Assembly: GCA_001936135.1 (NCBI GenBank)
Contig: CP012814.1
Span: 682,001-746,000 of the forward strand
DNA length: 64,000 nucleotides
Origin: Saccharomycopsis fibuligera x Saccharomycopsis cf. fibuligera
Lineage: Eukaryota > Ascomycota > Saccharomycetes > Ascoideales > Saccharomycopsidaceae
Direction: 5' to 3'
Shown here: positions 22,155 through 34,604 of the stretch, piece after piece
Numbering within the stretch: position 1 is the first letter of the stretch
How the letters are laid out: each line of letters opens with the position of its first letter
The notes under the pieces: generated by a model
What the model was told of the DNA's origin: nothing
Database searches by the model: none
What the model saw: the letters and a program-made list of their open reading frames with translations, nothing else
Made by a program: the position numbers and the translations under genes

Positions 22155-23459
22155 CTAAGCAGCAACAGGATCAGGAATGATCTGTAGGGATCCAGACATA
22201 ACAGAAGAAGACAATACTGGGTAGAACAAATCATTGTACATGGCCTGCGATGACCTTGATTCCATGTCTTCATCACTAGGAGTTAACTCACTATCGGTCA
22301 CTAATGAGTATGGCATGCTAGGCAACCGGTCGACTTCCCCATCTTCCACATTAAAAAAAGGTAAATTCCCATTTTCCTCACAAGACATGAAATCTGAGTG
22401 CGAGCTTTCACTATGCCTGTCACCAATGATATCATCAGCAGAAGCTTCATAAACAACACCTCTGGTAACTTGTGCATCCTTTAGCAAATTTTCAACCAGA
22501 TCAGGATCATGATTTGGAAAATGAATTCGTACTATTGAGTAGCCATTCCTTCCCAAATCTTTTAAAACTCTGACAGGCAAGCAACCATAATTATCAAAAA
22601 TGGCTTGGACTTCCTTTTTGAGAAGATCAAGTTTTGCTTGGTAATCAGCGATTTCATTGTTCAAAGTTTCCAAATAGTCCTCATCCAAGAAATTCAAACT
22701 TGGCATAGATAAGGCTGGCGACTTGATTTGAAAGTCAACATAAGAGCTAATCAAGTTTTGTTCCTCATTAGAGTCATTTCTGATTAAACTCACAACAGTT
22801 TGAACATTCTCAGCAGACGTAGTGGTGTTTGGGACAAATGAATTCTGTTGGCCAAAATTTTGTTGGCTTTGAGCGTTGATACCATCATTTAACTTTCCTG
22901 AAGCATTATTGAAGAAAGCTCTAGTTGCCGCAGTCAAGTTCTGGACTGCATCCCTGGTGACATTAGCAGAGTGAGTAGAAAAATATCTGCCATTGGTGTG
23001 GTTAAAATTTCTGTATAATGTGCTTGGAAAAATGCCATTTCTATGAGCAATTCCAGAGCTAGCAAACTTTCTCCCCACATTGGCATAAGCATATGCTGGT
23101 CTGTAACCAAAGGCTCTTTGAGCATATGTTGAATTAACGCTAATATCGCCAAATGTAAAAGATTTGGCGTACTTTGAGAAGAAATTTAAAAAGTTCTTGA
23201 ATATGGAAGTTTGAAACTTTGATGCACCTCCAAAATGGTTGGTGTTTGCCGACCAACTAGAGTAGTTTCTTCTTTGCAATGAATATAGGTTATTTCTGAG
23301 ATTACTATTGCGCACTGGTACCTTAGCATAAGCAGGAGCATATGCTTTAGTGGATGTAGTTTTGTCAACCACTGGAAGCTCTAAAGTATCACAGAGCTTC
23401 CGAAGCCCCTGCTTCGTGTAGGTGACCCAGGCTTTAATATTATACCGTGAGGGCATCAT
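22155..23459 (-). CDS. Mitochondrial-looking protein of unknown function
   Basis: A 434-aa protein I do not recognise. The first 180 residues are rich in Tyr, Ala, Asn, Arg and Ser and poor in acidic residues, with short segments such as RRNYSSWSAN, YGYRP-like AFGYRPAYAYANVGR and NGRYFSTHSANVT, which look like mitochondrial targeting sequence. The middle is Asn/Gln-rich. Residues about 250-295 form a likely coiled coil (YLETLNNEIADYQAKLDLL), followed by a compact segment (YGCLPVRVLKDLGRNGYSI, VRIHFPNHDPDLVENLL) that may be a small folded domain. The C-terminus is acidic and Ser-rich. It starts with two consecutive ATG codons. The 5.2-kb region upstream has no gene. No membrane helix is evident. 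Function unknown. Confidence 0.75.
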   Translation of the reverse strand: MMPSRYNIKAWVTYTKQGLRKLCDTLELPVVDKTTSTKAYAPAYAKVPVRNSNLRNNLYSLQRRNYSSWSANTNHFGGASKFQTSIFKNFLNFFSKYAKSFTFGDISVNSTYAQRAFGYRPAYAYANVGRKFASSGIAHRNGIFPSTLYRNFNHTNGRYFSTHSANVTRDAVQNLTAATRAFFNNASGKLNDGINAQSQQNFGQQNSFVPNTTTSAENVQTVVSLIRNDSNEEQNLISSYVDFQIKSPALSMPSLNFLDEDYLETLNNEIADYQAKLDLLKKEVQAIFDNYGCLPVRVLKDLGRNGYSIVRIHFPNHDPDLVENLLKDAQVTRGVVYEASADDIIGDRHSESSHSDFMSCEENGNLPFFNVEDGEVDRLPSMPYSLVTDSELTPSDEDMESRSSQAMYNDLFYPVLSSSVMSGSLQIIPDPVAA

Positions 23460-26400
23460 TTTGCTTGTAAATCAAAAGACGTCCAGCCACAAGGATAATA
23501 CTAAACAAATCCTGCCAATAGTAGTGACGAAAAGGAATATAGACTGTTGTTGATATTGCTCTTCAAGTAGGGAGTATTAAAGATAGCAGTTTCTCACTTT
23601 ACTTATTTGCCCCCGAAGAGTCGCCACCCCCCAGACTGGGTCATCTCATCGTGATCATGTGATCCGGTGAACTCCGATCTCGCAATTTGGTAGCCGAGAA
23701 GTTCCATTTAAGCGGTATTTATCCGCTAGCAAAGCGTACTCTCTATAAGTCAGTACTTAAGCCGAATAGCCATACTTTTTGCTTTCGTTTTCCACTGCAA
23801 AGAAGGGGTTCCTAGACTCGTTGGAATAATTTAGTTAATTAGAAATTCCTCACTGCTGGTAAAGCTATAATTGGTTTTACGATTCCATAAAAGAAATATA
23901 ACACGTTGATCCTAGAGATCCTAAAGGTGAACGTGACTTGCATACAAGTGCTTGCTTTCCGAAACACAAATGTTACTTCCTACTGAAGATTGATCACTCT
24001 GTTGAAAGCTAGCAGTAGTTAATACATTTCTGTAATGTAGTGTGAGCTTATTTAATCGAACGCGTTTTTGTTTCTCAGTCATTTGGAGAATGGCGCCAGT
24101 TTCTCCCTAGAGATATTTTTGAAAAAAATCAAAACATTTCATAATACATTTTTTTGGTAGATGCCTAAAGAAGGATATTCGATTACAACATTTATGCAAT
24201 GATGTTGGCGTAAAACTTTATAAGTCACTTTATAAACCATTGCTCCATCATAAAAAGACAAAGAGAGAAATAATAAAAAATTAAAAGAGAAAATTGTGAA
24301 AAAGAGATTATGTGTACAAAAAGACGTTATCACCGTTTGGTGATCAGAAAAAGAAAAGATCAATAGCGGTTAGACTCTGTAGCGAGAAATGTAAACAAAC
24401 AAACAGGTAATAAAAAACGAGAGTTAGCAAAAAAAAAAAAAAAAAAAGAGAGATATATTGTACTAATCCCTGTTAATAACAGTGAAAAACTTTAAGTTTA
24501 AAAACGGCCTGCAGCATAAAAATTTAGATCAACGGTGCCGGGTTTATAAGAAATTATTTTTATCTATTGATAAATATCAAATGTACGAACAAGTTCTTGG
24601 TTGACTTGTATATAACGAATAGCCGAGAAATCTCTTTAAACAACAGTGGTTCTGTATTTTTTTAAAGTTTTCACTGTTTCTTTTTTGGTTGTGCACCATC
24701 ACAGGTTACTGCATAATTACAAGTGACAATCCATAAGAGTCGTGGGAATGCTTATTGTTTTACAGATTTTATTTTCTTTGTTTTCTTCTCAATCTGTTCA
24801 CAGACAATGCACAATTATTTTGAAAGATTTACAAACAAATACTTATGGCAATTAATGCTGAAAAATAAGCCTGTAGAAAAAATAATTCTTAATTATATAT
24901 AGCCCCCACTAATTGAGAAGCGAGTTTATGTGCAATCATGGTAAACTGCGATCCATTTTCTAGGATCCATTAGGTGGACAAATTGAAAAAAATAGATCAC
25001 TTTTGATGGATACTATACTTTGTTAGCTGTACTGAATTTCCGTCTGTAAGTAATTTTTTGGTTTATCAACATGCAATTAGGCTTCTCGTACAGCAAAAAA
25101 GATTGCAAAGTGAATTATAGCTCTTCGTATCAAAGGTTATAACGACTAAGACCAGGCCAGCCCAGTATGTACACAGAAAAAGTGATTCCAAAAGCGATCA
25201 TAAAGATTTGCAAATTGGAAAAGACAAACAAAAAAAAATAATCAAAGATGGATGGCTGTTGATGATCACAGAGCAGAAAAGGAAATTTGAAAAGTGTGGA
25301 GTTTATGCAGTGAAAACTTTTTTTCTAAAAAAAAAATTGAATAAAGAAAAAGTCAACCCTTAACACGTTAAGATGGAATGGTTTAAAAGTACGGTACAAT
25401 CATAACCGACCAATTAGCAATAAGAGCATGAACTGTAAACATATCTGAATTCCCGCAGACACGCGCATGCGTATATAAAAAACGTGCATACAATAGGAAT
25501 TACAATATCGTCTGACAATCACCACCCCCAAGACTTAAAGATCAATAACGGTTACGACTAACGGAAAATTGATAAAAAAAATGAAAAATAGAAAAGTATA
25601 CCATCACCGTCTAGAGGGCACAATCTTCAAACGTAAAGTGGTATATTATTGTGCTTATTGTGAAAAAGAAACTATGAATATTATACACTCTTTTTTGGAA
25701 AAATGTCATTGTTTAGAGAATAATATTACTCTATGGACCCGAAGATAACATAGTACGGAATACTTAGCCAACCAGTCGACAAAGTGCAAACTAATCCTCA
25801 AAATCGTCACAGAAAAATTTAATATAAAAAGAGAAAAAAAATGTATATGAAAGCAGCATTATAATTACTGTAGAAGGAGTTAACCTGTTGGTAAAATTAA
25901 AATGAAGCTGTAGTAGTACCAGAAACCATTATTTTGTGAAACCTGTTGTTATGGTAAAAGATATAACCTACCTTAATCGAAAGATTGTACATAGAATAAT
26001 TCGTAGGGTTTTCCTAACGTTACGAAAATCATTAATACGTTTTAGGGACGAATGTCACTGAAAAGAGTGAGGGCAAAAAGATTTTCAGCTTTCTAATATG
26101 TAAACAGTGTTTGAGGGTGTTCCTGCACAACTAGAAAAATTTAATGATTTGCGGTATCCATTTTCACAATGTTATTGTGTATGGTGAAAGCTGTGGATAT
26201 ATGGAATAACTTAGCAGTTGCCGCCTGTTGTTGTCATAGACAATACTTGGTCAGAGTTGTGGAAATAATGTACCCGATTCGTTACTAGAGCCACAATGAA
26301 AGATCTTCACAAAACGGAAAATCATGTACTTACATTGTGATTTTGATATATAGCAGGCCGAACAGTTCTTTAAACTTTGTCAGCAAAATAGTGCCACAAG

Positions 26401-28696
26401 ATCAATGCAACATGAACCACAACAGTACAAAACAAAGAAATGTTTGAAATGGGTTTTCTCTATTGATAACTTTCATTTATATTTGCAATTGTCATGTGTT
26501 GTGTTTTCTATCCATATTGGTCTAACTAGCTCACATAAAGCACGGAAAAACTTGATGAAGGGCTAACAGAAGCATGGAGCCTGATTAAAAGTTCAACATA
26601 CTCCAACATGCGCCACTTTCCCACCTAAAATGGTAGCGCTTGTGCACTTGGCGGCCATTAATTAGTATTAAATTGATTAATCTATTGAGTGTAATTATAG
26701 TTTTGTTTACATTTACTTCAAAATAAAAAAAATAAAAATAAAAATAATAATATTTAAACATGGTTTTGCAGTGCTGGACATAAACGCGAGACGCATGCCG
26801 TACTACATGCGTAGGCTACCTGCTGCTTAAATTTCTCTCCTAACAACGCCCGCTTAATGCAGAAGACAGAGCCGGAAAATGCTTTTTCTGTGCACGCCTT
26901 GAGAAAAAGCGCTTTTAAAAGAGACGTGCAATGCTTCTGGGAGACAGGAGTCGCAAATTTAAAGGCCGAAGAAACATGCCATGATCCGCATCCGCTTGAT
27001 TTGGAGAGACATACAGAGGACATATTGCTAAATTGAAGAGGGTGACTGCAAATTAAGAGACAAAAACAATCGGTACGGCAATGAGGACAGAGAGATAGCG
27101 CGGGCATAGATTATGCTCAAAAGTTGAAGAATAACTAAAAAAGTAAACAAAAAGACAGAATAAAAACCAACAACAAAAAAGCGGCCTGATATATTGGTGA
27201 ATGTGGTTAATTAATGTAAATTGAAATGTAGTCTTGTAGTGCCTGCCGTACCTTGTTTTGTATGACATTCGGAGCCTAGATCTCGCTGCTTATGAATAAA
27301 ACCCTATCTTGCTTATAATCAATTAGCAGTGCTCGACATTAATGATGAGAGAAAGATATGTGCTTCAGGGTTTCCACTAGACCGAATCACTTACACAAAC
27401 CACATTGTACTCTACTGAACTTACTTTTTTTTTTTCTTTTTTTACAAATATTCCTGATAGGAGATAAACGCAATGGTGTGTGAAGTCCAACCACCATGGA
27501 GAGCAGCAGGCCACACTTCTGATATATATGTCTGGGCGTGCATTCACACGCGACGGGTTGACAAGAATGATTTTGTGAGAATAGGAGACAATTGTGATTT
27601 CGATATTATCAATAACAGCATCAGCACCAGCACCAGCCAAACCGCACACTGCTGTAGAACGCAGAGCGGATCCTCCAGACGAATTGACCCGAGGAGGGAG
27701 GCCCCTTTTTGCTTTTGTAACGTTGCAGCCTCTGGGCTGCCGTTTTGGGCATGCTGTGCTGCAAAACACTGCTATGCGCTGTTTGATCCTGTTGATTGCT
27801 GTAACCTACGGTGTCTACGTTAGAGAATCCTTTTCCCAAACCGTATTAGTGCATGAGATGGTACTTTTCCTCCAAAACAGAGGCGCTACTCACTGCACAG
27901 CGGCTGACATATGAGTAGAGTTGTCACCCCCCAAAAGCAAGCGGTTGGTTCCAATTAGTCTTGAGAAGTCCTGTTTTGTGAGGCAGGTGGACGTCGCTAG
28001 GTGCTTGTGGGCGCAGGCTAAAGCCGCTTAACGCAGCACCAGTAATGCAGCCACACGCCTCCGTGCACAACGGACAAAAAGGATCGAGCAGAGTTTTAAG
28101 ATAGCAGCTACAATCGCCCCTATTTCTTGATTTTCTTTTGTGCCTTAGCATTGATGGACTTTAATGGCTGCGCATTTTTGCGACAGCGCTGCTGCCGTCT
28201 GCGATAACCGTCAATCAAAAGGTCTCACCCTGATTCTCTGTTTTCTGAAACCATTCTGCTGCCGCCAGCCCTGGTGGTGGTGGTGGTGGCTGTCCCCTCC
28301 GTTCTGCTGTGGTGTGGTGTGGTTTGGTTATATATATACTAAAGCAGCTGCCATCGCCTGTCCTTTTATTCTCCTTTGATGCTTTTCGTTTCGCAGTTAG
28401 ACGTTTGCGTATATTTGTCGTTTTCCCTTTCCCCTGTACTAGCATTTGTTGTCCCCTCCTTATACCATATCCATTGTATTATATTATACTTATACTCAGT
28501 GCTTTGCTTTGCAGCTTCAAATACATACCAAAATTCTATCAATTGGCACATTCATTATTACTATCTTCGAACAATATATCATACCAAATTTGCTTTGCAA
28601 TAATTCAGGACAGGCTTCTCGTTTTTACAAAAATTGAAAGCTAAAACTTAAACTTACAAACTCAAATCTAAATACAGCTCCGGCCTCATTCGCATC
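23460..28696. other. Large gene-free region (5.2 kb) between divergent genes
   Basis: Lies between the mitochondrial-looking gene and the G1 cyclin gene. Notable content: ACGCGT at 24060-24065, TATATAAAA near 25472-25480 far from any start, and a segment from about 27470 to 28330 that looks GC-richer and yields overlapping ORFs in several frames without family resemblance. No tRNA box B (GTTCGANTCC) was found on either strand. It probably contains the extended regulatory region and long leader of the cyclin gene. Confidence 0.55.
28329..28338 (+). promoter_or_regulatory. TATA element upstream of the G1 cyclin gene
   Basis: TATATATATA about 360 bp before the cyclin ATG. If it is the functional TATA box, the leader is about 250-320 bases long, pyrimidine-rich, and includes an upstream ATG at 28379 opening a 74-codon ORF that ends at 28603. 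Confidence 0.4.
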
Positions 28697-30325
28697 ATGT
28701 CTCCAATTCAAATAACAGCTAAACCAAAACTCTATCCACATCAGCTCATGGAAACTGAGTTGCAATCTCATAAACAAGTCATCAACGAATACCAGGATGA
28801 GTTGTCCGCTGCTATGTTTGAGAGCGCTGCCTCTACGTTGCCAGATGTTGCTCTCATTAACCAACAGCCAGAACTTAAACTCACTCTCAGAGGCCCATTA
28901 CTTGACTTTTTGTTCAAGGTGGCAAAGAGAACTAAAGTCACAAAAGGTATCTTCTACAAAGCAGCAAGACTTATGGACAGATATTGTTCCAAAAGAATTG
29001 TTTTGAGAGATCAAGCACAATTGGTTGCTGGAACTTGCTTATGGTTGGCCGCCAAAACTTCTGGTGGTTGCAATCATATCATCAGCTCCTCTAGTATTCC
29101 AAGTGGCGGTAGATTCATGGGTCCAACCATCAGATCGAGAATCCCAAGACTAAGCGAACTTGTTCAACTCTGTGGTCCTTCATGTGGCTATGACGAAGGC
29201 ATGTTCATACAAATGGAAAGACACATCTTGGAAACTTTGAACTGGGATGTATGTGACTCATCAATCTACAACTGGTGTTTTAACCTTCATGACTATCAAT
29301 GTTTGAATGATGCCCAAGACTATCAGCTTACTATTGACGACAGAAAAGTAGCCGCTATTAAAAACTTTTTGATTGAAAACAGTATCTACTCATTGGATTT
29401 AATAGCCATCCATCCAAGTGAGTTGGCTTTGATTATCAAAAAAATTCTCGTGACTTTGATTTTGAATGATGAAAAATACTTTAACATCAAACTTGAAAAC
29501 TTGACAAAAATATTGGCCAGAAATAGTATTGAGAACTATGACCCAGAGGCCCAAAATGATGGTGAGTCACAAAATAGATTGCTAAGCCATTTCAAGGACT
29601 TCAACATGAACTTAGCCAACAGATTGCTCTTGTCTGTTGCCAATGTTACTCCAACCGTTTTGAACTCTTACACGTCTACTGAGTTTAAGGAGGTTAATGA
29701 AGTCATTCTCAAAGTTCACAAAGTTGCTATTTCTCATATCATGGCTTTACACGAAGAAAATAAAGCTAAAGCTCAACAGCAACAACAACAGCAAATTGCA
29801 GCTCAACAACAGTATCAACAACAACAGCATCACCAACAACAAAAACAGTCAAATTCTCCTCAACAATTCTGTCAACCAACTCCTGTCTCAACTCCAATCC
29901 GCAACAACTATGCACAAAATACCAGTCCGTCTTCTGAGTCTGATTACTCTGATGCAGACTCTGTTATGTCTGGTGAGCTCGCTGCCTCTTCTGTTTCGTC
30001 TATCTCTTCTTTCTCATCTCCAATGAATTCTCCAGGCATGGTAGATATGAAGCACTATCCTAATGGTGCCGTTTATGGCAACTCCAATGGGTCTTCAAGA
30101 TCAGGAAGCTTCGTGATCCCTAATCCAAACCAGAAATTTATCCCATATTCAAATCCGAACGCTGCTAGCAACCGCAGTACCAGTAGTATCAATGTGAGCT
30201 CAAGAAAAGGCGCCAGCTTTAGTGGAAAAGCATCAGCAAAATATGTTATGTCTAGCGGGGTTGGCAGTGCCAATTCATTGAAGCGTGTTGCCTCGTCTCA
30301 AATGAACGCCTACGAATACATATAG
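28697..30325 (+). CDS. G1/S cyclin of Cln1/Cln2 type (CCN1/HGC1-like)
   Basis: A 542-aa protein. Cyclin box roughly residues 50-210: LTLRGPLLDFLFKVAKRTKV, MDRYCSKRIV, LVAGTCLWLAAKTSGGCNHI, RIPRLSELVQLCG and QMERHILETLNWDV. The GGCNHI insert with GGRF and RIPRLSELV is specific to yeast Cln1/Cln2 and their Candida relatives Ccn1 and Hgc1. Role from family: activates Cdc28/Cdk1 at the G1/S transition; Hgc1 serves hyphal growth. The C-terminal third is Gln-rich, then Ser/Asn-rich with a possible PEST region. Candida Hgc1 and Ccn1 are longer, as I recall, so the tail is short. The gene is isolated by 5.2 kb upstream and 6.6 kb downstream of gene-free DNA. That large upstream region hints at the developmentally regulated HGC1, but sequence alone does not separate the two. 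Confidence 0.85.
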   Translation: MSPIQITAKPKLYPHQLMETELQSHKQVINEYQDELSAAMFESAASTLPDVALINQQPELKLTLRGPLLDFLFKVAKRTKVTKGIFYKAARLMDRYCSKRIVLRDQAQLVAGTCLWLAAKTSGGCNHIISSSSIPSGGRFMGPTIRSRIPRLSELVQLCGPSCGYDEGMFIQMERHILETLNWDVCDSSIYNWCFNLHDYQCLNDAQDYQLTIDDRKVAAIKNFLIENSIYSLDLIAIHPSELALIIKKILVTLILNDEKYFNIKLENLTKILARNSIENYDPEAQNDGESQNRLLSHFKDFNMNLANRLLLSVANVTPTVLNSYTSTEFKEVNEVILKVHKVAISHIMALHEENKAKAQQQQQQQIAAQQQYQQQQHHQQQKQSNSPQQFCQPTPVSTPIRNNYAQNTSPSSESDYSDADSVMSGELAASSVSSISSFSSPMNSPGMVDMKHYPNGAVYGNSNGSSRSGSFVIPNPNQKFIPYSNPNAASNRSTSSINVSSRKGASFSGKASAKYVMSSGVGSANSLKRVASSQMNAYEYI

Positions 30326-31527
30326 TGATACACTCAAGAATTACTATTGTTTTCATTCGAATCTTCGAACCTCTCTTGTATCTATTTCAAATTCATAGAT
30401 TCAAAATTTGCTCCTTCAAGCATTCAGTTTAAAATTTCTAATTTTCCTATTCTTTTTTTCTTCGCACCCATTTCCTTTGTTTGTTCGTTTGCTCATGTGG
30501 AAGCAAGACTTTTCGCAATGCAATTTGCTATTGCTGAAAAGGCCTGGTTGAGTTACCGTTATTGACTAGCGGAGAATGATAAACTTACTGGGTTTCTCGC
30601 TTGTCATGGTTTGTTTTATAGATTTTCAATTTGCTTACCTTTTGATATTTCTTGCTTATTTTTATTGTGCTTTTGTTTGTTCCTTTTTCGTTTTGTTGTC
30701 CGCATTTCCAGTTATTCTTTTTCATTTTACTTTGTATGCTTTTTGCTTAACGCATATTTTCAGTTCATCATTTATCCATTTTTACTATATCGCTCTGTCT
30801 AGATTTACTCAATAATCATTATTCTGTCAAGTGCCTTAAAAGTACTTGTTGCTTTTTTTTTTACATAATTAAATCTAAATGTAAAGGAAAAAAAATACAT
30901 ATGTTATAATAAAGAAGTTGCCCCTTACTTAAAATAAATAAATCCTCTGGAGATACTGTTGTAGCCGCCGAATATAGTAATATCTTATAGGACAAGTTGC
31001 AAGTCTTGCTCTCTGAGTTTGGAAGCCAAGAGTTTTGAAACTAAGTGACTTGTTATTGTGATGTATCTGTTGCCTCAAACGGAAACGTGTCTTCGAGGAA
31101 AAAAGCTACTACTGACTTGAATGTTAAATTCTATTACGCTTAGTGGAAAAAAGACCTTTGATGGCTAGTGCTCTTAACAAATTTTTTTTTCGAAGAATTA
31201 TCTACAAAAGGAAATCACTTAACATAGACGGAAATACTCTGTGTGCTATTTTTTAAGCCTGTTATACGCTAGAAGTAGACGTAAGTTTTGCGGGCTATAT
31301 ATAATACGCGCTCGCTCAGAGGAAAAAGACAGCGGCACTATGCAAACATACACTTCGAAAAACAGATGCATGTAATTAGCAAAAATAACTCTCTCGAAAG
31401 CCGTAAACCTAAACAAGGTTTCTCGTTAAATATTGAGTGTATTGAACTATCAAAGAAGCTTTCACTTTAAAACAAGGTATAAGGTACTAATAGTACTGAT
31501 TCTGGGAAATTTTCACCGTTGTACAGA

Positions 31528-31551
31528 GCGCAGTGCACAGTGCGCAGTGCA
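31528..31551. repeat. Double GCGCAGTGCA motif
   Basis: The 10-mer GCGCAGTGCA occurs at 31528-31537 and 31542-31551, separated by four bases, and its first nine bases recur at 33213-33221. GC-rich against an AT-rich background. Confidence 0.7.
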
Positions 31552-33474
31552 AAATGCCGTAATTACAAATTTTATGTTAACTTTAGTTTTATAAGCTGGA
31601 GCCGGCTAAATGATGTCTTCTAGTTTGTCCTTGCCTTTTACGGAGAAATGTAGTTTAGCGGCAAAGAGAAATATTTTCTCACGTTGGCATGCGCCAATTG
31701 AGACGCACTCTACTCTTATTCTCTGTATTTAGTTTTTATTTGAATTTATACTTTTGGAAAATCTGCGTTAGCGTAGATCTATAGAATACATCAACATGCG
31801 TACATGCAGATTTCTTCCTGATTAAGAGAAAACCCTCGTCGCACACACACCCACATGCAGGTAGATGGATCACGTGAAAGCCCGTCAATAGCGGGCCAGC
31901 AGCCTATCAGATGGTTCCTTGGGGGGTGAGGTTCAATCTAAAGGTATTCTGTGCTCGCTAGCTCAAAAAAGTTTGTGGTTTTATGGAAAATAGGGGTAAA
32001 GGGTCAAGGAGGATGGGGAGCTAGTATACTTTAGTGATATTTCTTTCTAAATATAATACGTATGATTTCGCTGCGCCCGAGTAAAAATTTCCAAGAAGCC
32101 AAGATTGGATGACTGTTGCCAACAATCATTATTGTTATTGTGAAGTGTAATCTGTTTTACTCTGCTCTTGCAGCCGTAAGTGCTTTTGACCGGGCTCACA
32201 AACATAAATTCAGTTTATATAGAGTTTATGGAATCCAAATTGAAATGCAAAAAGCCCTATTGCATATTATTGCAACCCTCAGTCCAAAAATTTGGAAGTT
32301 ATACTTTAACGGCTTTTTCTCTTGGGTTTGGCGATACCTGCGCTTGGATTATGGAATAAATTCCGTAGAGACATAAAGCTTATTATGGCGACTCTTCACA
32401 CTATAGCAAACATACACATACAACAAACATTTGGAAAAGAAGTTCAAAGACTGTATTCTGTCATTGGTTTGAATATGAGACTCGTTTGATAAAAAAAAAT
32501 TAAAAGAACGCAGTATTTTCATTTGTAGGAAAGAAGAGCCAAGTGTGCACCAACTTCTTGGGTCCTAACATTAGAGCTCTGTCCAATTAATTTACAGAAA
32601 TTGAATCTTCCGATAATGACGTTTTCAATGAAAACAAATTGAGTGTTTTCGCAACCACGACTTCAACTCACCATATCAACTTACACATATGACGAAAAGA
32701 AAGTCCTATAATGTAACAGCAACACTTTTTTTTATACTGTACTTGGATGAAGCTTTAAGTAAAGCACAAGTAGTTATCTATATTTGCTATTATGTAAACA
32801 TGCTCCAGCTTGTTCGTCGTTATTAACGAGTGATGCACTGTGACACAAAACTCACCATCAAATATTATTAAAATAGACGAAGGTGATGATGATAAAGCAC
32901 CACAGCTCCATCTGCTAGCTTGCAGCAGTATAATTCTCAACATTTTTGCAAAAATTTGCTTCTGCAGACTGCTCAACAATATAGGTTTAATGTTTTCAAG
33001 CACATTTTTACACATCAACATCATATACGAAAATAACACAGCACTATATGTTGCCTTTGCTAAAATATTAGGAGTCTACATTTTTTTTCCATTCTTTTCG
33101 AAATGTATATGTCTCATATAGCAATTGTCATAAGTATATATGCACATATTATGGCTTCATATTAATATGGCTCTAGACAAAAGTAGTTTTCATATTTGGA
33201 GCACTACGCACCGCGCAGTGCCATTCACCGTGTCCTGTCTTGAATTATTAACCTATCGTGGTACGATACTGCAGTACGTGTCACAAATGACGCTAGTCTG
33301 GGTCGCCAAGTTTATTTAGCCTGTTACATGCATACGACAACATGCATGCACTGGCACGTAACTACTTTTGAACCAGCATGGAAAAATAATCACTATGGCA
33401 GTTCATTTTGAAAGGAGGAAGTTTCCTTTGGACCGTTAAAAAACAAATAAAAGCAAGAAAAGGAAGAACAAAAG

Positions 33475-33497
33475 AAAAAAAAAAAAAAAAAAAAAAA
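33475..33497. repeat. Poly(A) tract, 23 bases
   Basis: Uninterrupted A run in a gene-free region, preceded by other A-rich sequence. Confidence 0.85.
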
Positions 33498-34566
33498 GCA
33501 GAAAGTCCATTTACACTTTTACCATTTTTAGACTTCTATCTTTTTAACGATGGTCTTAGCTTCCTGCCAGGAAGAGTGCTGAAGTTGGTGACAATAAGCT
33601 ACTATAGGCAAATTGATGAGTTAGTTTCTGGAAAAAGGAAAATCTAAAATAGTTCGGAGATTTTACCACAAACCTGGTCTAACGCTAATAGAAAAATTTG
33701 GCGGTGCAGTGGCTGGCTAAATTCACCGGCAGTCCCCGATACAGTACTATTACAGCGTTACTTAATCATGGTCTGCCAACCAAAGCAGACAGTTATTGGT
33801 GATGTTTTACTGCGCTGCTAAGCAATAAGTGTCTATACAGGTGTTGTCATTCTATTCAAAGCTATCTTACCTACCACTCTCAAATCCACGATACACAGAG
33901 TTTACCTTTATTTACTCTTTTGAGTTACACTTAATCTTGATGGCTATTTTGCGACTTTGGATTTCCTGCAAACTTAGCTTATTTAGCTTGAATTACAAGC
34001 TATTTCGCTTCTTTAAAACTAGGTTATCTATGCCCATATCCGCAGAGTTTGATCCAAAGTTTAACTTACATTAAGTCAGTGGGATTGTTTCCAACACAGG
34101 AAGAACGATTCGGGAACGAATTTACCAAGGTGACATGACTGTACAGGCATTTGCACTCAAGATATACTCCTATGATCCAAACAGCTTATATGACATAACC
34201 AATCACGCTTTGGTACCTAACACAGACCTTTTCATGCTCGAAGGGTTTGACTGTTTGCATAGCCACAAACAAGAAAGCCGCACCGTGTAACCAAGGTTGC
34301 ACCCATTACTAAATTTCAAGCATTATACGCTTGGTTATGGAATATTACGTCTCTAAGCACAATTTGTTTTGACATGCATTCTGACCATACATAAAAACTC
34401 GAACAACAACCGTAAGCCGCTCCTTCGTTTACCTTTACGATAGCGGCTTCAACTAAATAAACCATCAACACCACATCCCAAACACCAAAGCGAGAAGATA
34501 AATTTTAGCTTTTTGCGTAACTACATCAAATTTCAAGAGTGTTGGAAGTGATTATAGTACCTGATT

Positions 34567-34569
<3 letters not shown>

Positions 34570-34604
<35 letters not shown>
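34570..34604. repeat. Poly(T) tract, 35 bases
   Basis: Uninterrupted T35, the second longest homopolymer in the window. Confidence 0.9.

Noticed and set aside
26754-27107. 117-codon minus-strand ORF, Cys/Ser-rich
   Set aside because: No motif, and overlapping ORFs in other frames nearby are equally long; looks like chance.
27377-27914. Cluster of overlapping ORFs in both strands
   Set aside because: Explained by a locally GC-richer composition with few stop codons; none has a recognisable domain.
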